Assembly (NCBI GenBank): GCA_013416435.1
Contig: JACCEN010000001.1
Span: 248,001-312,000 of the forward strand
From: Alcaligenaceae bacterium
GTDB lineage: Bacteria > Pseudomonadota > Gammaproteobacteria > Burkholderiales > Burkholderiaceae_B
Length of the DNA stretch: 64,000 nt
Direction of reading: 5' to 3'
A program made the translations under genes and the position numbers. Below are positions 28,018 to 37,254 of the stretch, piece by piece. Under the pieces are notes generated by a model. It searched no databases. It was not told the DNA's origin and saw only the letters and a list, made by a program, of their open reading frames with translations. Positions within the stretch are counted from its first letter, which is position 1; each line of letters opens with the position of its first letter.

Positions 28018-29019
28018 TTAGAACAGCTTTGCGCCCGATACCTCTACGATTTCCTTGTACTTCGCCAGATCCTTACGGACGATCTCGGCGAACTCTTCAG
28101 AGCTGGTGGGTTGCGCATCGGAGCCCATGGCCAGCAAGGTCTTGCGCACGGCTGGATCCTGCAGCGCTTTCACGTATGCGGCATTCAGCTTCTGGACGAC
28201 GTCCTTGGGTGTCCCGCCGGTTGTGAATACGCCAAACCAGGTGCCCAGGTCGAAGTCGGCCACACCGGCTTGCTGCATGGTGGGCAGATCGGGAAAAGCC
28301 GAAGACCGGTCCACCGTGGTGACTGCCAGGGCCTTGACCTTGCCCTCGGTGATGAGGCTGGCCGAAGACGCCAGATTGTCGAACATGAAATGGATCTGCC
28401 CGCCCAGCAGCGCCAGTTTGGCGGGCGCCGCGCCGGCATAGGGAACATGCACGGACTTGACATCGGCGCGCACATTCAAGAGTTCTCCTGCGAGATGGCC
28501 CGCGCTGCCGTTGCCGCCGGAGCCGAAATTCAGCTGATCGGCATTCTTCTTGGCGTAGTCGATCAGATCCTTGACCGAATTGATGCCATTCTTGTCAGCG
28601 AACTCTTTATTGACGATGAGCACATTCGGCACCGAGGCGACGAGCGTAACGGGCTCGAAACTCTTGACCGGGTCGAATGGCAGATTCTGATACAGCCAAG
28701 GATTGATCGCGTTGATCGCCACTGCGCCCATGACGAGCGTGTGGCCGTCCGGCTGCGCCTTGGCCGCAATGCTTGCGCCAATGTTGCCGCCCGCGCCCGG
28801 CTTGTTTTCCACAATGACGGTTCCAAGGTCCGGCTGGACTTTCTCGGCCAGCAGGCGGGCCATGCTGTCCAAAGGACCACCGGGCGCGTAAGGAACGACG
28901 AACTGCAGCGGCTTGGAAGGAAAGTCTTGCGCCGACGCGGCGCTAGCCGGCGTGATGAGCGCCAATCCAGCGGCAAGCATGGTGGCGGTCATGGAAAGCC
29001 GCGTCAAAAGTGAAAGCAT
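28018..29019 (-). CDS. Tripartite tricarboxylate transporter (Bug/TctC family) substrate-binding protein
   Basis: A 333-residue periplasmic protein of the Bug family that is greatly expanded in Burkholderiales. It has a signal peptide (cleavage near PASAASA-QDFP), then FVVPYAPGGPLDSMARLLAE, VENKPGAGGNIGA, FGSGGNGSAGHLAGEL and FDLGTWFGVFTTGGTP, all typical. The ligand is unknown; Bug proteins bind carboxylates, nicotinate or amino acids. No tctA/tctB membrane genes are near, so it is an orphan receptor. It lies 28 bases after an amino acid ABC transporter operon and may be co-transcribed with it. Confidence 0.92.
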   Translation of the reverse strand: MLSLLTRLSMTATMLAAGLALITPASAASAQDFPSKPLQFVVPYAPGGPLDSMARLLAEKVQPDLGTVIVENKPGAGGNIGASIAAKAQPDGHTLVMGAVAINAINPWLYQNLPFDPVKSFEPVTLVASVPNVLIVNKEFADKNGINSVKDLIDYAKKNADQLNFGSGGNGSAGHLAGELLNVRADVKSVHVPYAGAAPAKLALLGGQIHFMFDNLASSASLITEGKVKALAVTTVDRSSAFPDLPTMQQAGVADFDLGTWFGVFTTGGTPKDVVQKLNAAYVKALQDPAVRKTLLAMGSDAQPTSSEEFAEIVRKDLAKYKEIVEVSGAKLF

Positions 29020-29047
29020 GATATTCGCCTTGTAATGAAAAGAGAAG

Positions 29048-29788
29048 TTAGTGCAATATTTGGCTCAGGAATAGCTTGGTGCGTTCATTCTGCGGCGAGT
29101 CAAAGAAGGCATCGGGGGTATTTTGCTCGATGATCTCGCCCTGGTCCATGAAGATCACCCGATCGGCCACCTTCCGCGCAAAGCCCATTTCATGGGTTAC
29201 GCACAGCATGGTCATGCCGCTTTCCTCGGCCAGGCCCACCATGACGTCCAGCACCTCCTTGACCATTTCGGGGTCGAGCGCGGAAGTGGGCTCGTCGAAC
29301 AGCATGATCTTGGGATTCATGCACAGCGAACGCGCAATGGCCACCCGCTGCTGCTGGCCGCCCGACAACTGGCCGGGGTACTTGGATGCCTGGTCCGGGA
29401 TGCGCACGCGTTCCAGGTACTTCATGGCGGTGGCCTCGGCCTCGGCCTTGGACTTCTTCAGCACCCAGACCGGGCCCAGCGTCAGGTTCTCCAGAACCGT
29501 GAGGTGCGGAAAAAGATTGAAGTGCTGGAATACCATGCCGACGTCGCGCCGGATGGCTTCGATCTGCTTCAGGTCGTTGGTGAGCTCGATGCCGTCGACG
29601 ACGATGCTGCCCTGTTGGTGCTCTTCCAGCCGATTGATGCAGCGGATCATGGTCGACTTCCCCGAACCGGAAGGCCCGCAGATCACGATGCGCTCGCTGG
29701 GCGCGACGTCGATATTGATGTTGCGCAGCACATGAAACTGCCCATACCACTTGTTGACATCTTCCAGGCGTATGATGGCCTCAGACAT
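29048..29788 (-). CDS. bztD: General L-amino acid ABC transporter, ATP-binding protein
   Basis: A 246-residue ABC ATPase of the polar amino acid class. Motifs: Walker [13 protein letters not shown]-loop [12 protein letters not shown], signature [15 protein letters not shown], Walker [14 protein letters not shown] and the switch histidine in [10 protein letters not shown]. It powers the BztB/BztC (AapQ/AapM-type) permease pair encoded upstream in the same operon. There is a 49-base gap to the permease gene. Confidence 0.94.
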   Translation of the reverse strand: MSEAIIRLEDVNKWYGQFHVLRNINIDVAPSERIVICGPSGSGKSTMIRCINRLEEHQQGSIVVDGIELTNDLKQIEAIRRDVGMVFQHFNLFPHLTVLENLTLGPVWVLKKSKAEAEATAMKYLERVRIPDQASKYPGQLSGGQQQRVAIARSLCMNPKIMLFDEPTSALDPEMVKEVLDVMVGLAEESGMTMLCVTHEMGFARKVADRVIFMDQGEIIEQNTPDAFFDSPQNERTKLFLSQILH

Positions 29789-29837
29789 GTCCTACTCCTT
29801 TGTACCGCGCCGGCCCCAACGGGCGACGCAATGTTGA

Positions 29838-30935
29838 TCAGCGCTGATACCCGGCATCGAGCTGCCTCTCGAGCGAACGGCTGTAACGGGATATCGAATA
29901 ACAAAAAACAAAATAAATGGCGGCAATGAACAGATAGGCCTCGGTGCTGAAGCCGCGCCAGGCGGCATCGGCCACTGCCGTCTTGGCCGCCTGGGTCAGG
30001 TCGAAGATGCCGATGATGACGACCAGCGACGTGTCTTTGAACAATGAGATGAAGATACCCACCAAGGGGGGTATGACCACCTTCAACGCCTGAGGCAGGA
30101 CGATCTTGCGCATTTTCTGCCAATAGGTCAGGCCCAGTGATTCCGCGCCCTCGTACTGGCCCTTGGGGATAGCCTGCAGTCCGCCCCTTACCGTTTCGGC
30201 CACATACGCTGCGGCAAACAGAATGATAGCAATCTGCGCGCGCAAGAGCTTGTCGATGCTGATGCCCTCGGGAAGAAACAGGGGCAGCATCACGGATGAC
30301 ATGAACAGCAGGCTGATCAGGGGCACGCCGCGAATGAGCTCGATGTAGACCACGCACAGCGCCTTGACGGCAGGCATGTCGGAGCGGCGCCCCAGGGCCA
30401 GGAGCAGCCCGAGCGGGAAGGCGAAGGCGATGCCGAAGGTGGCCAGAATGAGCGTGAGCGGCAGCCCGCCCCAGCGTTCGTTCTCGACATGCGTCAGCCC
30501 GAACACGCCGCCCCACATGAGCACCGCCACCGCCACCAGCGCGACCACCCATAGCAGGCCCAGAAAGGGGCGCCAGAACCACCGTATGCAACTGCAGACG
30601 ATGACCGCGACGAGGATGATGCTGGCCAGCAAAGGCCGCCATTGTTCGTCGTACGGGTAGACGCCGAACAGAATCAGCCTGTGCTTTTCAGCGATGAACG
30701 CCCAGCATGCGCCGCCCGATGCGCGGCATTCCTGAGCGGTGGAGGCGTTGAAGTCGGCGCGTATGAACAGCCATTCTACGGCTGCCGGCACTGACATGAA
30801 AAGCAGCCAAGCGACCAGGACGGTCAGCAGGGTATTCAGCGGCGACGAAAAGAGACTGGCCCGCAGCCGTGCCGGCAAGCCGACGTGCTTTTGCGGCGGA
30901 GGCAGGCCGCGGGCGGGAATGGGCTGTACGGCCAT
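29838..30935 (-). CDS. bztC: General L-amino acid ABC transporter, permease (AapM/BztC type)
   Basis: A 365-residue inner-membrane permease with about eight hydrophobic segments and the long N-terminal half typical of this subfamily. The ABC-coupling EAA region reads YEGAESLGLTYWQKMRKIVLPQ near the C-terminal third (described here as ESLGLTYWQKMRKIVLPQA). Its start codon follows directly on the stop of bztB with no gap, so the two permeases are tightly coupled and form a heterodimer. Confidence 0.92.
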   Translation of the reverse strand: MAVQPIPARGLPPPQKHVGLPARLRASLFSSPLNTLLTVLVAWLLFMSVPAAVEWLFIRADFNASTAQECRASGGACWAFIAEKHRLILFGVYPYDEQWRPLLASIILVAVIVCSCIRWFWRPFLGLLWVVALVAVAVLMWGGVFGLTHVENERWGGLPLTLILATFGIAFAFPLGLLLALGRRSDMPAVKALCVVYIELIRGVPLISLLFMSSVMLPLFLPEGISIDKLLRAQIAIILFAAAYVAETVRGGLQAIPKGQYEGAESLGLTYWQKMRKIVLPQALKVVIPPLVGIFISLFKDTSLVVIIGIFDLTQAAKTAVADAAWRGFSTEAYLFIAAIYFVFCYSISRYSRSLERQLDAGYQR

Positions 30936-32102
30936 CTAGCGCTCCACCAAGGCAATCCGCCGGTTGTACCAGTTCATGAACACCGAAATGGATAGGCTGA
31001 CGGTAAGGTAGGCGGCCATGATGATGAGTATGCCCTCGATGGCCTGCCCCGTCTGATTCAGGGTCGTATTGACCACCGAAACAATGTCGGGATAGCCAAT
31101 GGCCACCGCAAGCGAACTGTTCTTGGTCAGGTTCAGATACTGGCTGGTCATGGGCGGGACGATGACGCGCAACGCCTGGGGCAGGATCACGAGCCTCAGC
31201 ATACGGGCGCGCGACAGGCCCAGCGAGCCGGCCGCTTCCCATTGGCCCGCGCCGACCGACTGTATGCCCGAGCGCACTACCTCGGCCACGAAGGCGGACG
31301 TATAGATGACCAGCCCCGCCAGCAGTGCAGCGAATTCAGGGGTGAGCGTGACGCCGCCGACGAAATTGAAACCTTTGAGTTCGGGCATGTCGAGGGACAG
31401 CGGTGCGCCACTGAGCAGCCACGCCGCCGCCGGACATGCCGCCAGCAAGCCGAGCACGACCCGCCCTAATGGGAAAACCCGGCCTGTGGCGTCCTGGCGT
31501 TTCTTGGCCCAGTGCGCGATCAGCACCGCCAGCACGATCGCCATGCCCAGCCCCGCGAGGACCCAATCCAGCGCATCGCCTTGCAATGACGGGAGCTTCA
31601 GGCCGCGATTGGAAATGAAGACACCGGTCACCGGATTGAGCGCCTGCCTGGGACCCGGCATGACCTCGGTAATGATGGCATACCAGAAAAACAGCTGAAG
31701 CAGCAGCGGTACATTGCGCATGACTTCTATGTAGGCGTTTGCCACGCGCGAGACCAGCCAGTTGCGCGAGAGACGCGCAATGCCGAGCACGGTGCCGAGC
31801 AGTGTCGCCAGAACGATGCCCAGCACCGATACCCTGAGGGTGTTCAATATGCCGACCCAGATGGCACGGCCATAGGTGTCGGCGGGGGTATAGTCGATGA
31901 CGCTTTCGCCGATGGCGAAGCCCGCCTCGCGATGCAGGAAGCTGAAGCCGGTGGAAATGTTGCGGACCGACAGATTATGCAGGGTGTTGGACACCAGATA
32001 CCACACGCCAAGCCCGACAAGCCCCAGCACCAGGGCCTGATAGACAAGCGATCTGGTGCCGGGATCGTTCCAGGACAGGCGACGCCGCTGCGTTTTACGC
32101 AT
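30936..32102 (-). CDS. bztB: General L-amino acid ABC transporter, permease (AapQ/BztB type)
   Basis: A 388-residue permease with the extended periplasmic/membrane insertion typical of AapQ/BztB. The coupling region reads EAAGSLGLSRARMLRLVILP. I chose the ATG at 32102 (MRKTQRRRLSWND), 17 bases after the bztA stop; the ATG at 32162 is also in frame but would overlap bztA by 43 bases. The transporter family takes up glutamate, glutamine, aspartate, asparagine and other L-amino acids. Confidence 0.9.
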   Translation of the reverse strand: MRKTQRRRLSWNDPGTRSLVYQALVLGLVGLGVWYLVSNTLHNLSVRNISTGFSFLHREAGFAIGESVIDYTPADTYGRAIWVGILNTLRVSVLGIVLATLLGTVLGIARLSRNWLVSRVANAYIEVMRNVPLLLQLFFWYAIITEVMPGPRQALNPVTGVFISNRGLKLPSLQGDALDWVLAGLGMAIVLAVLIAHWAKKRQDATGRVFPLGRVVLGLLAACPAAAWLLSGAPLSLDMPELKGFNFVGGVTLTPEFAALLAGLVIYTSAFVAEVVRSGIQSVGAGQWEAAGSLGLSRARMLRLVILPQALRVIVPPMTSQYLNLTKNSSLAVAIGYPDIVSVVNTTLNQTGQAIEGILIIMAAYLTVSLSISVFMNWYNRRIALVER

Positions 32103-32119
32103 AGGAGTCTTGACCGGCC

Positions 32120-33136
32120 CTAGCGGATCGGCCACCCGTACATCAACCCGCCGTTTTTCCATTGTGCGTTCAAACCACGTTCGAGTTTCATGGCAGAAGT
32201 CATGCCGATGTTGCGCTCGAAAGATTCACCATAATTGCCTACTTGCTTGATGATATTGTAGGCCCACTTGTTGTCGATACCGAGGCCCTTGCCCATTTCG
32301 CCCGTCACGCCCAGGATGCGCTGGATATTGGGGTTGGCGCTCTTGAGCATTTCATCGACATTTTTCGAGGTGATGCCGTATTCTTCGGCCTCGAGCATGG
32401 CATTGAGCGTCCAGCGAACGACCATGAACCATGGGTCGTCGCCCTGGCGCACCATGGGTCCAAGCGGTTCTTTGGAGAAGTCTTCGGGAAGGATCACGTG
32501 GTCGTCCGGATTGGCCAACGTGGAGCGGATGGTGGCCAGGCCGGACTTATCGGTGGTGTAGGCATCGCAGCGGCCGGCCACGTAGGAACGCATGGCTTCG
32601 TCGGGGCTGTTGATGACCACCGGCTTGAATTCCAGGCCATTGGCGCGGAACCAGTCTGCAAGGTTGAGCTCGGTGGTGGTGCCCGGCTGCACGCAAATCG
32701 CGGCGCCGCCAAGCTCCTTGGCGCTTTTTACACCCAGGCTCTTGGAAACCATGACGCCTTGGCTGTCGTAGTAATTGACGCCTGTGCTCATGAGGCCCAG
32801 CGTGGTGTCGCGCGTAAGCGTGGCGGTGGTGTTGCGGGTGAGCACGTCGACTTCCCCGGACTGCAGCGCCGTAAAGCGCTGCTGCGTCGTCACCGGCGTG
32901 GTCTTGAATTTGGTGGCGTCGCCGAACATCATGGCGGCGATACCACGACAGAGGTCGACGTCGATGCCGGCCCAGACGCCTTTGCTGTCGGCGATGGAAA
33001 ATCCCGGAAGACCCGTGTGCACCCCGCACTGGACAAAACCTTTTTTCTTGACGGCATCGAAGGTTTCACCGGCGTGCGATGCACTCGCCAGGAAAAACAA
33101 GGAAGCGCCAAGCGCTGCGGCTTTAATCAAATTCAT
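32120..33136 (-). CDS. bztA: General L-amino acid ABC transporter, substrate-binding protein
   Basis: A 338-residue periplasmic protein with a signal peptide (cleavage after ASASHA), then VQCGVHTGLPGFSIADSKGV, AGIDVDLCRGIAAMMFGD, LTRNTTATLTRDT, GRCDAYTTDKSGL and a C-terminal LNAQWKNGGLMYGWPIR, all characteristic of AapJ/BztA. The ATG at 33136 is chosen as the start of the signal peptide. It is the first gene of the bztABCD operon and is divergent from ftsE. Confidence 0.94.
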   Translation of the reverse strand: MNLIKAAALGASLFFLASASHAGETFDAVKKKGFVQCGVHTGLPGFSIADSKGVWAGIDVDLCRGIAAMMFGDATKFKTTPVTTQQRFTALQSGEVDVLTRNTTATLTRDTTLGLMSTGVNYYDSQGVMVSKSLGVKSAKELGGAAICVQPGTTTELNLADWFRANGLEFKPVVINSPDEAMRSYVAGRCDAYTTDKSGLATIRSTLANPDDHVILPEDFSKEPLGPMVRQGDDPWFMVVRWTLNAMLEAEEYGITSKNVDEMLKSANPNIQRILGVTGEMGKGLGIDNKWAYNIIKQVGNYGESFERNIGMTSAMKLERGLNAQWKNGGLMYGWPIR

Positions 33137-33312
33137 GTCTGGTTTCCTACGTGAGACGAGTCCGATTGGATGAAACACGGCATACAATTCGTACTGCGCA
33201 TTGGGCCGATGGGCTTCAAATCGTAGCGGTTGGACATTATTTAAAACATGGGGGATATCCCTTGCGATACGCTTTGCGCCGTTATCATGGAGCCCTGTAG
33301 CCATTTAACGCC

Positions 33313-33984
33313 ATGATCGAATTCCAGCACGTTTTCAAATCCTACGGCCGAGGCCGCAATATTCTGGCCGACATCAATTTCCGGGTCGAGCCCGGCGAGT
33401 TCGTCTTCGTATCCGGGCCTTCGGGCGCCGGCAAGTCGACCTTGCTGAAGCTCATCGGCGGCCTGGAGCCGCCAAGCCGCGGCTCCGTGCAGGTCCACGG
33501 CCACCGCATCGATAAAATGCCGTCGCGCGCGCAGCCCTATCTGCGGCGCGCGGTCGGCGTGATCCTGCAGGATACGCATTTGCTGTACGACCGCAGCGCC
33601 ATCAACAATGTCCTGCTGCCCTTGGCGGTAGCGGGCCTGGACACCCGCCAGGCCCTGACGCGCGCGCGGGCAGCCATGGAAAAGGTAGGTCTGTCGGGCA
33701 AGGAAGACCTGAATCCGGTCGAGATGTCCGGCGGCGAACAGCAAAGGCTTGCCATTGCGCGCGCCATCGTCAACCGCCCCGCCATCCTGATCGCCGACGA
33801 ACCCACGGCCAACCTCGACAAGGACAGCGCCCACCGCATCATGGAGGTCTTTCGCGACTTCAATCGCGTCGGCGTCACCACCCTCATCGCCTCGCACGAT
33901 CTGCCCCTCATGGCCGCCTATGCCAACCGCACGCTGCGCATCGACGCCGGCAAGTTCACCGACTCCCAGAAGGCCGTCCTATGA
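33313..33984 (+). CDS. ftsE: Cell division ATP-binding protein FtsE
   Basis: A 223-residue ABC ATPase that with FtsX controls septal peptidoglycan hydrolases. It starts MIEFQHVFKSYGRGRNIL and has GPSGAGKSTLLKL (Walker A), LQDTHLLYDRS, MSGGEQQRLAIARA (signature), ILIADEPTANLD (Walker B) and ASHDLPLM. The ftsX start overlaps its stop (ATGA). A possible promoter lies in the 176-base gap to bztA, which also contains the small palindrome GGGATATCCC at 33252-33261. Confidence 0.96.
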   Translation: MIEFQHVFKSYGRGRNILADINFRVEPGEFVFVSGPSGAGKSTLLKLIGGLEPPSRGSVQVHGHRIDKMPSRAQPYLRRAVGVILQDTHLLYDRSAINNVLLPLAVAGLDTRQALTRARAAMEKVGLSGKEDLNPVEMSGGEQQRLAIARAIVNRPAILIADEPTANLDKDSAHRIMEVFRDFNRVGVTTLIASHDLPLMAAYANRTLRIDAGKFTDSQKAVL

Positions 33985-34889
33985 AACGCTGGCTGCGCCA
34001 CCACCGCTATGCCTTTGTCGTCGCCCTGCGCCGGTTCCGGAAACAGCCCTTTTCGTCGCTGTCCAACATTCTGGTCATCAGCCTGACGCTGGCGATCCCC
34101 ATCGTCGCCGCATCCTTGCTCGTATCGGCGCAGCCGGTGCTGCGCCAGATACCCGTCTCGCCCGAGATCACCCTCTTCCTGACACCGGATGCCGAATCCG
34201 GCCAAGCCGACACGCTGGCCCGGCGGCTGGAAACCGAGCACAACGAAGAAGTGCTCGGCACCCGCGTCGTGACCCGCGAGCAGGCTCTGCGCAGCCTCAA
34301 GTCCGACCCGACCTGGAGCAATGCGCTGGCCGCCCTGCCCGGCAATCCGCTGCCGGACGCCGTGGTGATCACCTTGCGTGATTCAGCCGAACTCGCACAG
34401 ACGGCCGGCTCACTGGCCGCTGCCTGGCGCGAAATCGACATCGTCGATGCGGTGCAGCTGGACAGCGACTGGGTACGCAGGCTCGAAGCCCTGTTGCGCT
34501 TCGCGCGCATAGGCCTGGGACTGCTGGCGGCGGGCGTTGCGCTGGTGGTGCTGTCCACCGTGTTCAATACGGTGCGTCTGCAAGCGCTGACCCAGCGCGA
34601 AGAAATCGCGGTGGCACGCCTGGTGGGCGCGACCGAAGCTTTTGTGCGCAGGCCTTTTCTATACTTGGGCGCACTGACGGGCATCGCATCCAGCCTCATT
34701 GCCACCGGGCTTGCCGCGCTGGCGCTGCAGCCCCTGAATGCCGCGCTGAATCGTCTGGCCAGCACCTATGGCACGCAACTGGCGGTGCAGTTGCCCGACG
34801 CGCTGAGCCTGACCCTGTCGGCCGGCCTCGTTGCCATCCTGGCAGCCTTGTCCGCCCGCTGGTCCGTTACCCGCAACACCCGATTCTGA
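33981..34889 (+). CDS. ftsX: Cell division protein FtsX
   Basis: A 302-residue FtsX: one membrane helix near the N-terminus (LSNILVISLTLAIPIVAASL), a periplasmic domain (about residues 55-165), then three helices in the C-terminal permease region with LAVRREEIAVARLVGATEAF-like sequence (QREEIAVARLVGATEAFVRR). It recruits or activates the septal amidase activator in the periplasm. Four-base overlap with ftsE. mutY follows after three bases. Confidence 0.95.
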   Translation: MKRWLRHHRYAFVVALRRFRKQPFSSLSNILVISLTLAIPIVAASLLVSAQPVLRQIPVSPEITLFLTPDAESGQADTLARRLETEHNEEVLGTRVVTREQALRSLKSDPTWSNALAALPGNPLPDAVVITLRDSAELAQTAGSLAAAWREIDIVDAVQLDSDWVRRLEALLRFARIGLGLLAAGVALVVLSTVFNTVRLQALTQREEIAVARLVGATEAFVRRPFLYLGALTGIASSLIATGLAALALQPLNAALNRLASTYGTQLAVQLPDALSLTLSAGLVAILAALSARWSVTRNTRF

Positions 34890-34892
34890 TCA

Positions 34893-35984
34893 ATGCCCCA
34901 CGCCAGCAACACGCCTGTTTCCGATTTCGCCGGCGCGGTGACCGAGTGGCAGAAACGCGAAGGGCGTCACCACCTGCCTTGGCAGGGTACGCGCGACCCT
35001 TATCGCATCTGGTTGTCCGAAATCATGCTGCAGCAGACTCAAGTGACAACGGTCATCGGATACTACACGCGCTTCCTGGAACGTTTTCCGACGATACAGG
35101 CGCTTGCCCAGGCCGAGCAGGAAGAAGTGATGCCGTACTGGGCGGGCCTGGGCTATTACGCCCGCGCACGTAATCTGCATCGCTGCGCCCGGGAAATCTG
35201 CCAGGCCTGGTCAGGCCGCTTTCCCGGCACCTCGGCCGAGATCGCGACCCTGCCCGGCATCGGCCGTTCAACGGCGGCGGCCATCGCGGCCTTCGCCTAT
35301 GGCGAGCGCAGTCCCATCATGGACGGCAACGTGAAGCGGGTCTTCACCCGCCACTTCGGCATCTTCGGCGTCACGTCGGCGCGCGTCACGGAACAAGCCC
35401 TCTGGGACAAGGCGGATGCGGTATTGACCGACGCCCCCCCGTCCTTGGACATGGCGGCGTATACGCAGGGCTTGATGGACCTGGGCTCCACGGTTTGCAT
35501 GCGCGGCAAGCCGGCCTGTGGACGCTGCCCCTTGCAACACAGCTGCTACGCCTACGTAGAAGGCAGGCAGTCCGAGCTGCCCAGTCCCAAGCCTCGCAAG
35601 GAAAAGCCCGAACGCGATTGCGCGATGCTGGTCCTGGCGCGTCGGGGCTCCGTGCTGCTGGAACGAAGGCCCTCCACCGGGATCTGGGGCGGGCTGTGGA
35701 GCCTGCCTGAATTCCCCGATGCCGAAGCCTTGGCATCAGGATGCGCCGACATGGGCCTGGACGCTTCCCTGGCTCAGCGCATGGGCGGCCTGGCGCATGT
35801 CTTTACGCATTTCAAGCTCAATATAGAGCCATGGTATTTGGAGTGGAACGCTCCGGAAACGGAAGAGCCGGCTCGTGAAGAGCATATCTGGGTCCCGAAA
35901 CAGGACCTTGTGAACGCGGCGTTGCCGGCTCCTGTACGCAAGATCCTGGATGGGCTGGCTGGGTCGGAACCCATGCTTTTTTGA
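34893..35984 (+). CDS. mutY: A/G-specific adenine DNA glycosylase
   Basis: MutY removes adenine paired with 8-oxoguanine. The 363-residue protein has a helix-hairpin-helix glycosylase domain (LPWQGTRDPYRIWLSEIMLQ with the catalytic glutamate, LPGIGRSTAAAIAAFA, and the catalytic aspartate in IMDGNVKRV), a [4Fe-4S] site with the pattern C-x6-C-x2-C-x5-C (CMRGKPACGRCPLQHSC) and a C-terminal NUDIX-like recognition domain (about residues 230-355). The palindromic repeat block begins within a few bases of its stop. Confidence 0.96.
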   Translation: MPHASNTPVSDFAGAVTEWQKREGRHHLPWQGTRDPYRIWLSEIMLQQTQVTTVIGYYTRFLERFPTIQALAQAEQEEVMPYWAGLGYYARARNLHRCAREICQAWSGRFPGTSAEIATLPGIGRSTAAAIAAFAYGERSPIMDGNVKRVFTRHFGIFGVTSARVTEQALWDKADAVLTDAPPSLDMAAYTQGLMDLGSTVCMRGKPACGRCPLQHSCYAYVEGRQSELPSPKPRKEKPERDCAMLVLARRGSVLLERRPSTGIWGGLWSLPEFPDAEALASGCADMGLDASLAQRMGGLAHVFTHFKLNIEPWYLEWNAPETEEPAREEHIWVPKQDLVNAALPAPVRKILDGLAGSEPMLF

Positions 35985-35987
35985 GCC

Positions 35988-36105
35988 GGGGTCAAACCTT
36001 TTCGTTCTTCTGGTATGGGGTCAGACCCCGCGTTCTTCTGGTATGGGGTCAGACCCCGTACGGGGTCTGACCCCTCAAAATTCCTAACGGGGTCTGACCC
36101 CTCAA
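35988..36105. repeat. Palindromic repeat block with nested tandem duplications
   Basis: A full 30-bp copy lies at 36045-36074. Its left arm with 14 bases of left flank is perfectly duplicated (28-bp units 36003-36030 and 36031-36058), and its right arm with right flank is also repeated (36061-36078 and 36088-36105, 27-base period). A degenerate arm lies at 35988-36000. The block fills the gap between the convergent genes mutY and rodA. Confidence 0.95.
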
Positions 36106-36117
36106 GACCCTTAAGGC

Positions 36118-37254
36118 CTACGTCCTGACCGGCCGATACCGGCTGATGCTCATGAGGATCCCGCAGGCGGCGCCCAGCGTAAGCAGCGCCGTGCCGCCGT
36201 AGCTCATGAACGGCAAGGGCACGCCGACCACGGGCAGGACACCGGTGACCATGCCGACGTTCACGAACACATAGACGAAGAACATCATGGACATGGAACC
36301 GGCCAGCAGGCGCCCGAACTGCGTATGGGCGCGAGCGGCAATCGCCAGGCCCCGGGCAATGAGAACGGCATAGAGCACCAGCAGCATCACCCCTCCGTAC
36401 AGTCCGAACTCCTCGGCATACACTGCAAAAACGAAATCGGTCGTCCGCTCGGGTATGAAGTCGAGATGGGTCTGGGTGCCCATCATGTAGCCCTTTCCGT
36501 AGAGGCCGCCCGAACCCACCGCGATCATCGACTGGATGGTGTGAAAGCCCTTGCCCAGCGGATCGGAGCTGGGGTCCAGCAGCGTGCATACCCGGTATTT
36601 CTGGTATTCATGCAGCACCACCCAATCCACGTCGGGCTGGCAGATGTCCTTTTCGTAGTAGACCAGCGTACTCAGGCCGACCACCACCGCCAGGGCGATG
36701 GGCGTGAGCAGCCGGAACGACAGTCCGCCGAAATAGATCACGCAGAAGCCCGACGCGAACACCAGCAGCGCCGTGCCCAGATCGGGCTGCATGACGATGA
36801 GGGTGAAGGGAATGGCCAGCAGCACGCCCGCCACGAGGAAATCCAGTATGCGCAGCGTGCCCTGATGCCGGTGGAAATACCAAGCCAACATCATCGGCAC
36901 CGAAATCTTGAGCATCTCCGAAGGCTGGATCCGCACGAAGCCCAGGTCCAGCCAACGCGTGGCCCCCTTGCTGGTTTCCCCGAAGAATTCCACGCCCAGC
37001 AGCAGCACCACGCCCGCCACATAGACGTAAGGAGCCAGCTTCATCAGCAAGGGAGGCGGTATCATGGCGGCCACCCACATGAAAATGAAAGCAATGAGGA
37101 AGTTGCGCGACTGATCGGCGAAGCGCCAATCGGTGCCGCCCACGGCCGAATGCATGACGATCATGCCCAGCATCGTCATCAGGACCAGCAACAGCAGCAG
37201 CGGCCAGTCGAATGCCGTCACAGCCTTGACGACCCAATGCAATATCCGCTTCAT
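36118..37254 (-). CDS. rodA: Rod shape-determining protein RodA (SEDS glycosyltransferase)
   Basis: A 378-residue SEDS membrane protein with about ten helices. RodA polymerises peptidoglycan for side-wall elongation as partner of PBP2. Typical segments are KGATRWLDLGFVRIQPSEMLK, FTLIVMQPDLGTALLV, YQKYRVCTLLDP, GGLYGKGYMMGTQTHLDFIPE and GVPLPFMSYGGTALLTLG. Its ATG overlaps the stop of mrdA by four bases, so it is coupled to its partner enzyme. Confidence 0.96.
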   Translation of the reverse strand: MKRILHWVVKAVTAFDWPLLLLLVLMTMLGMIVMHSAVGGTDWRFADQSRNFLIAFIFMWVAAMIPPPLLMKLAPYVYVAGVVLLLGVEFFGETSKGATRWLDLGFVRIQPSEMLKISVPMMLAWYFHRHQGTLRILDFLVAGVLLAIPFTLIVMQPDLGTALLVFASGFCVIYFGGLSFRLLTPIALAVVVGLSTLVYYEKDICQPDVDWVVLHEYQKYRVCTLLDPSSDPLGKGFHTIQSMIAVGSGGLYGKGYMMGTQTHLDFIPERTTDFVFAVYAEEFGLYGGVMLLVLYAVLIARGLAIAARAHTQFGRLLAGSMSMMFFVYVFVNVGMVTGVLPVVGVPLPFMSYGGTALLTLGAACGILMSISRYRPVRT

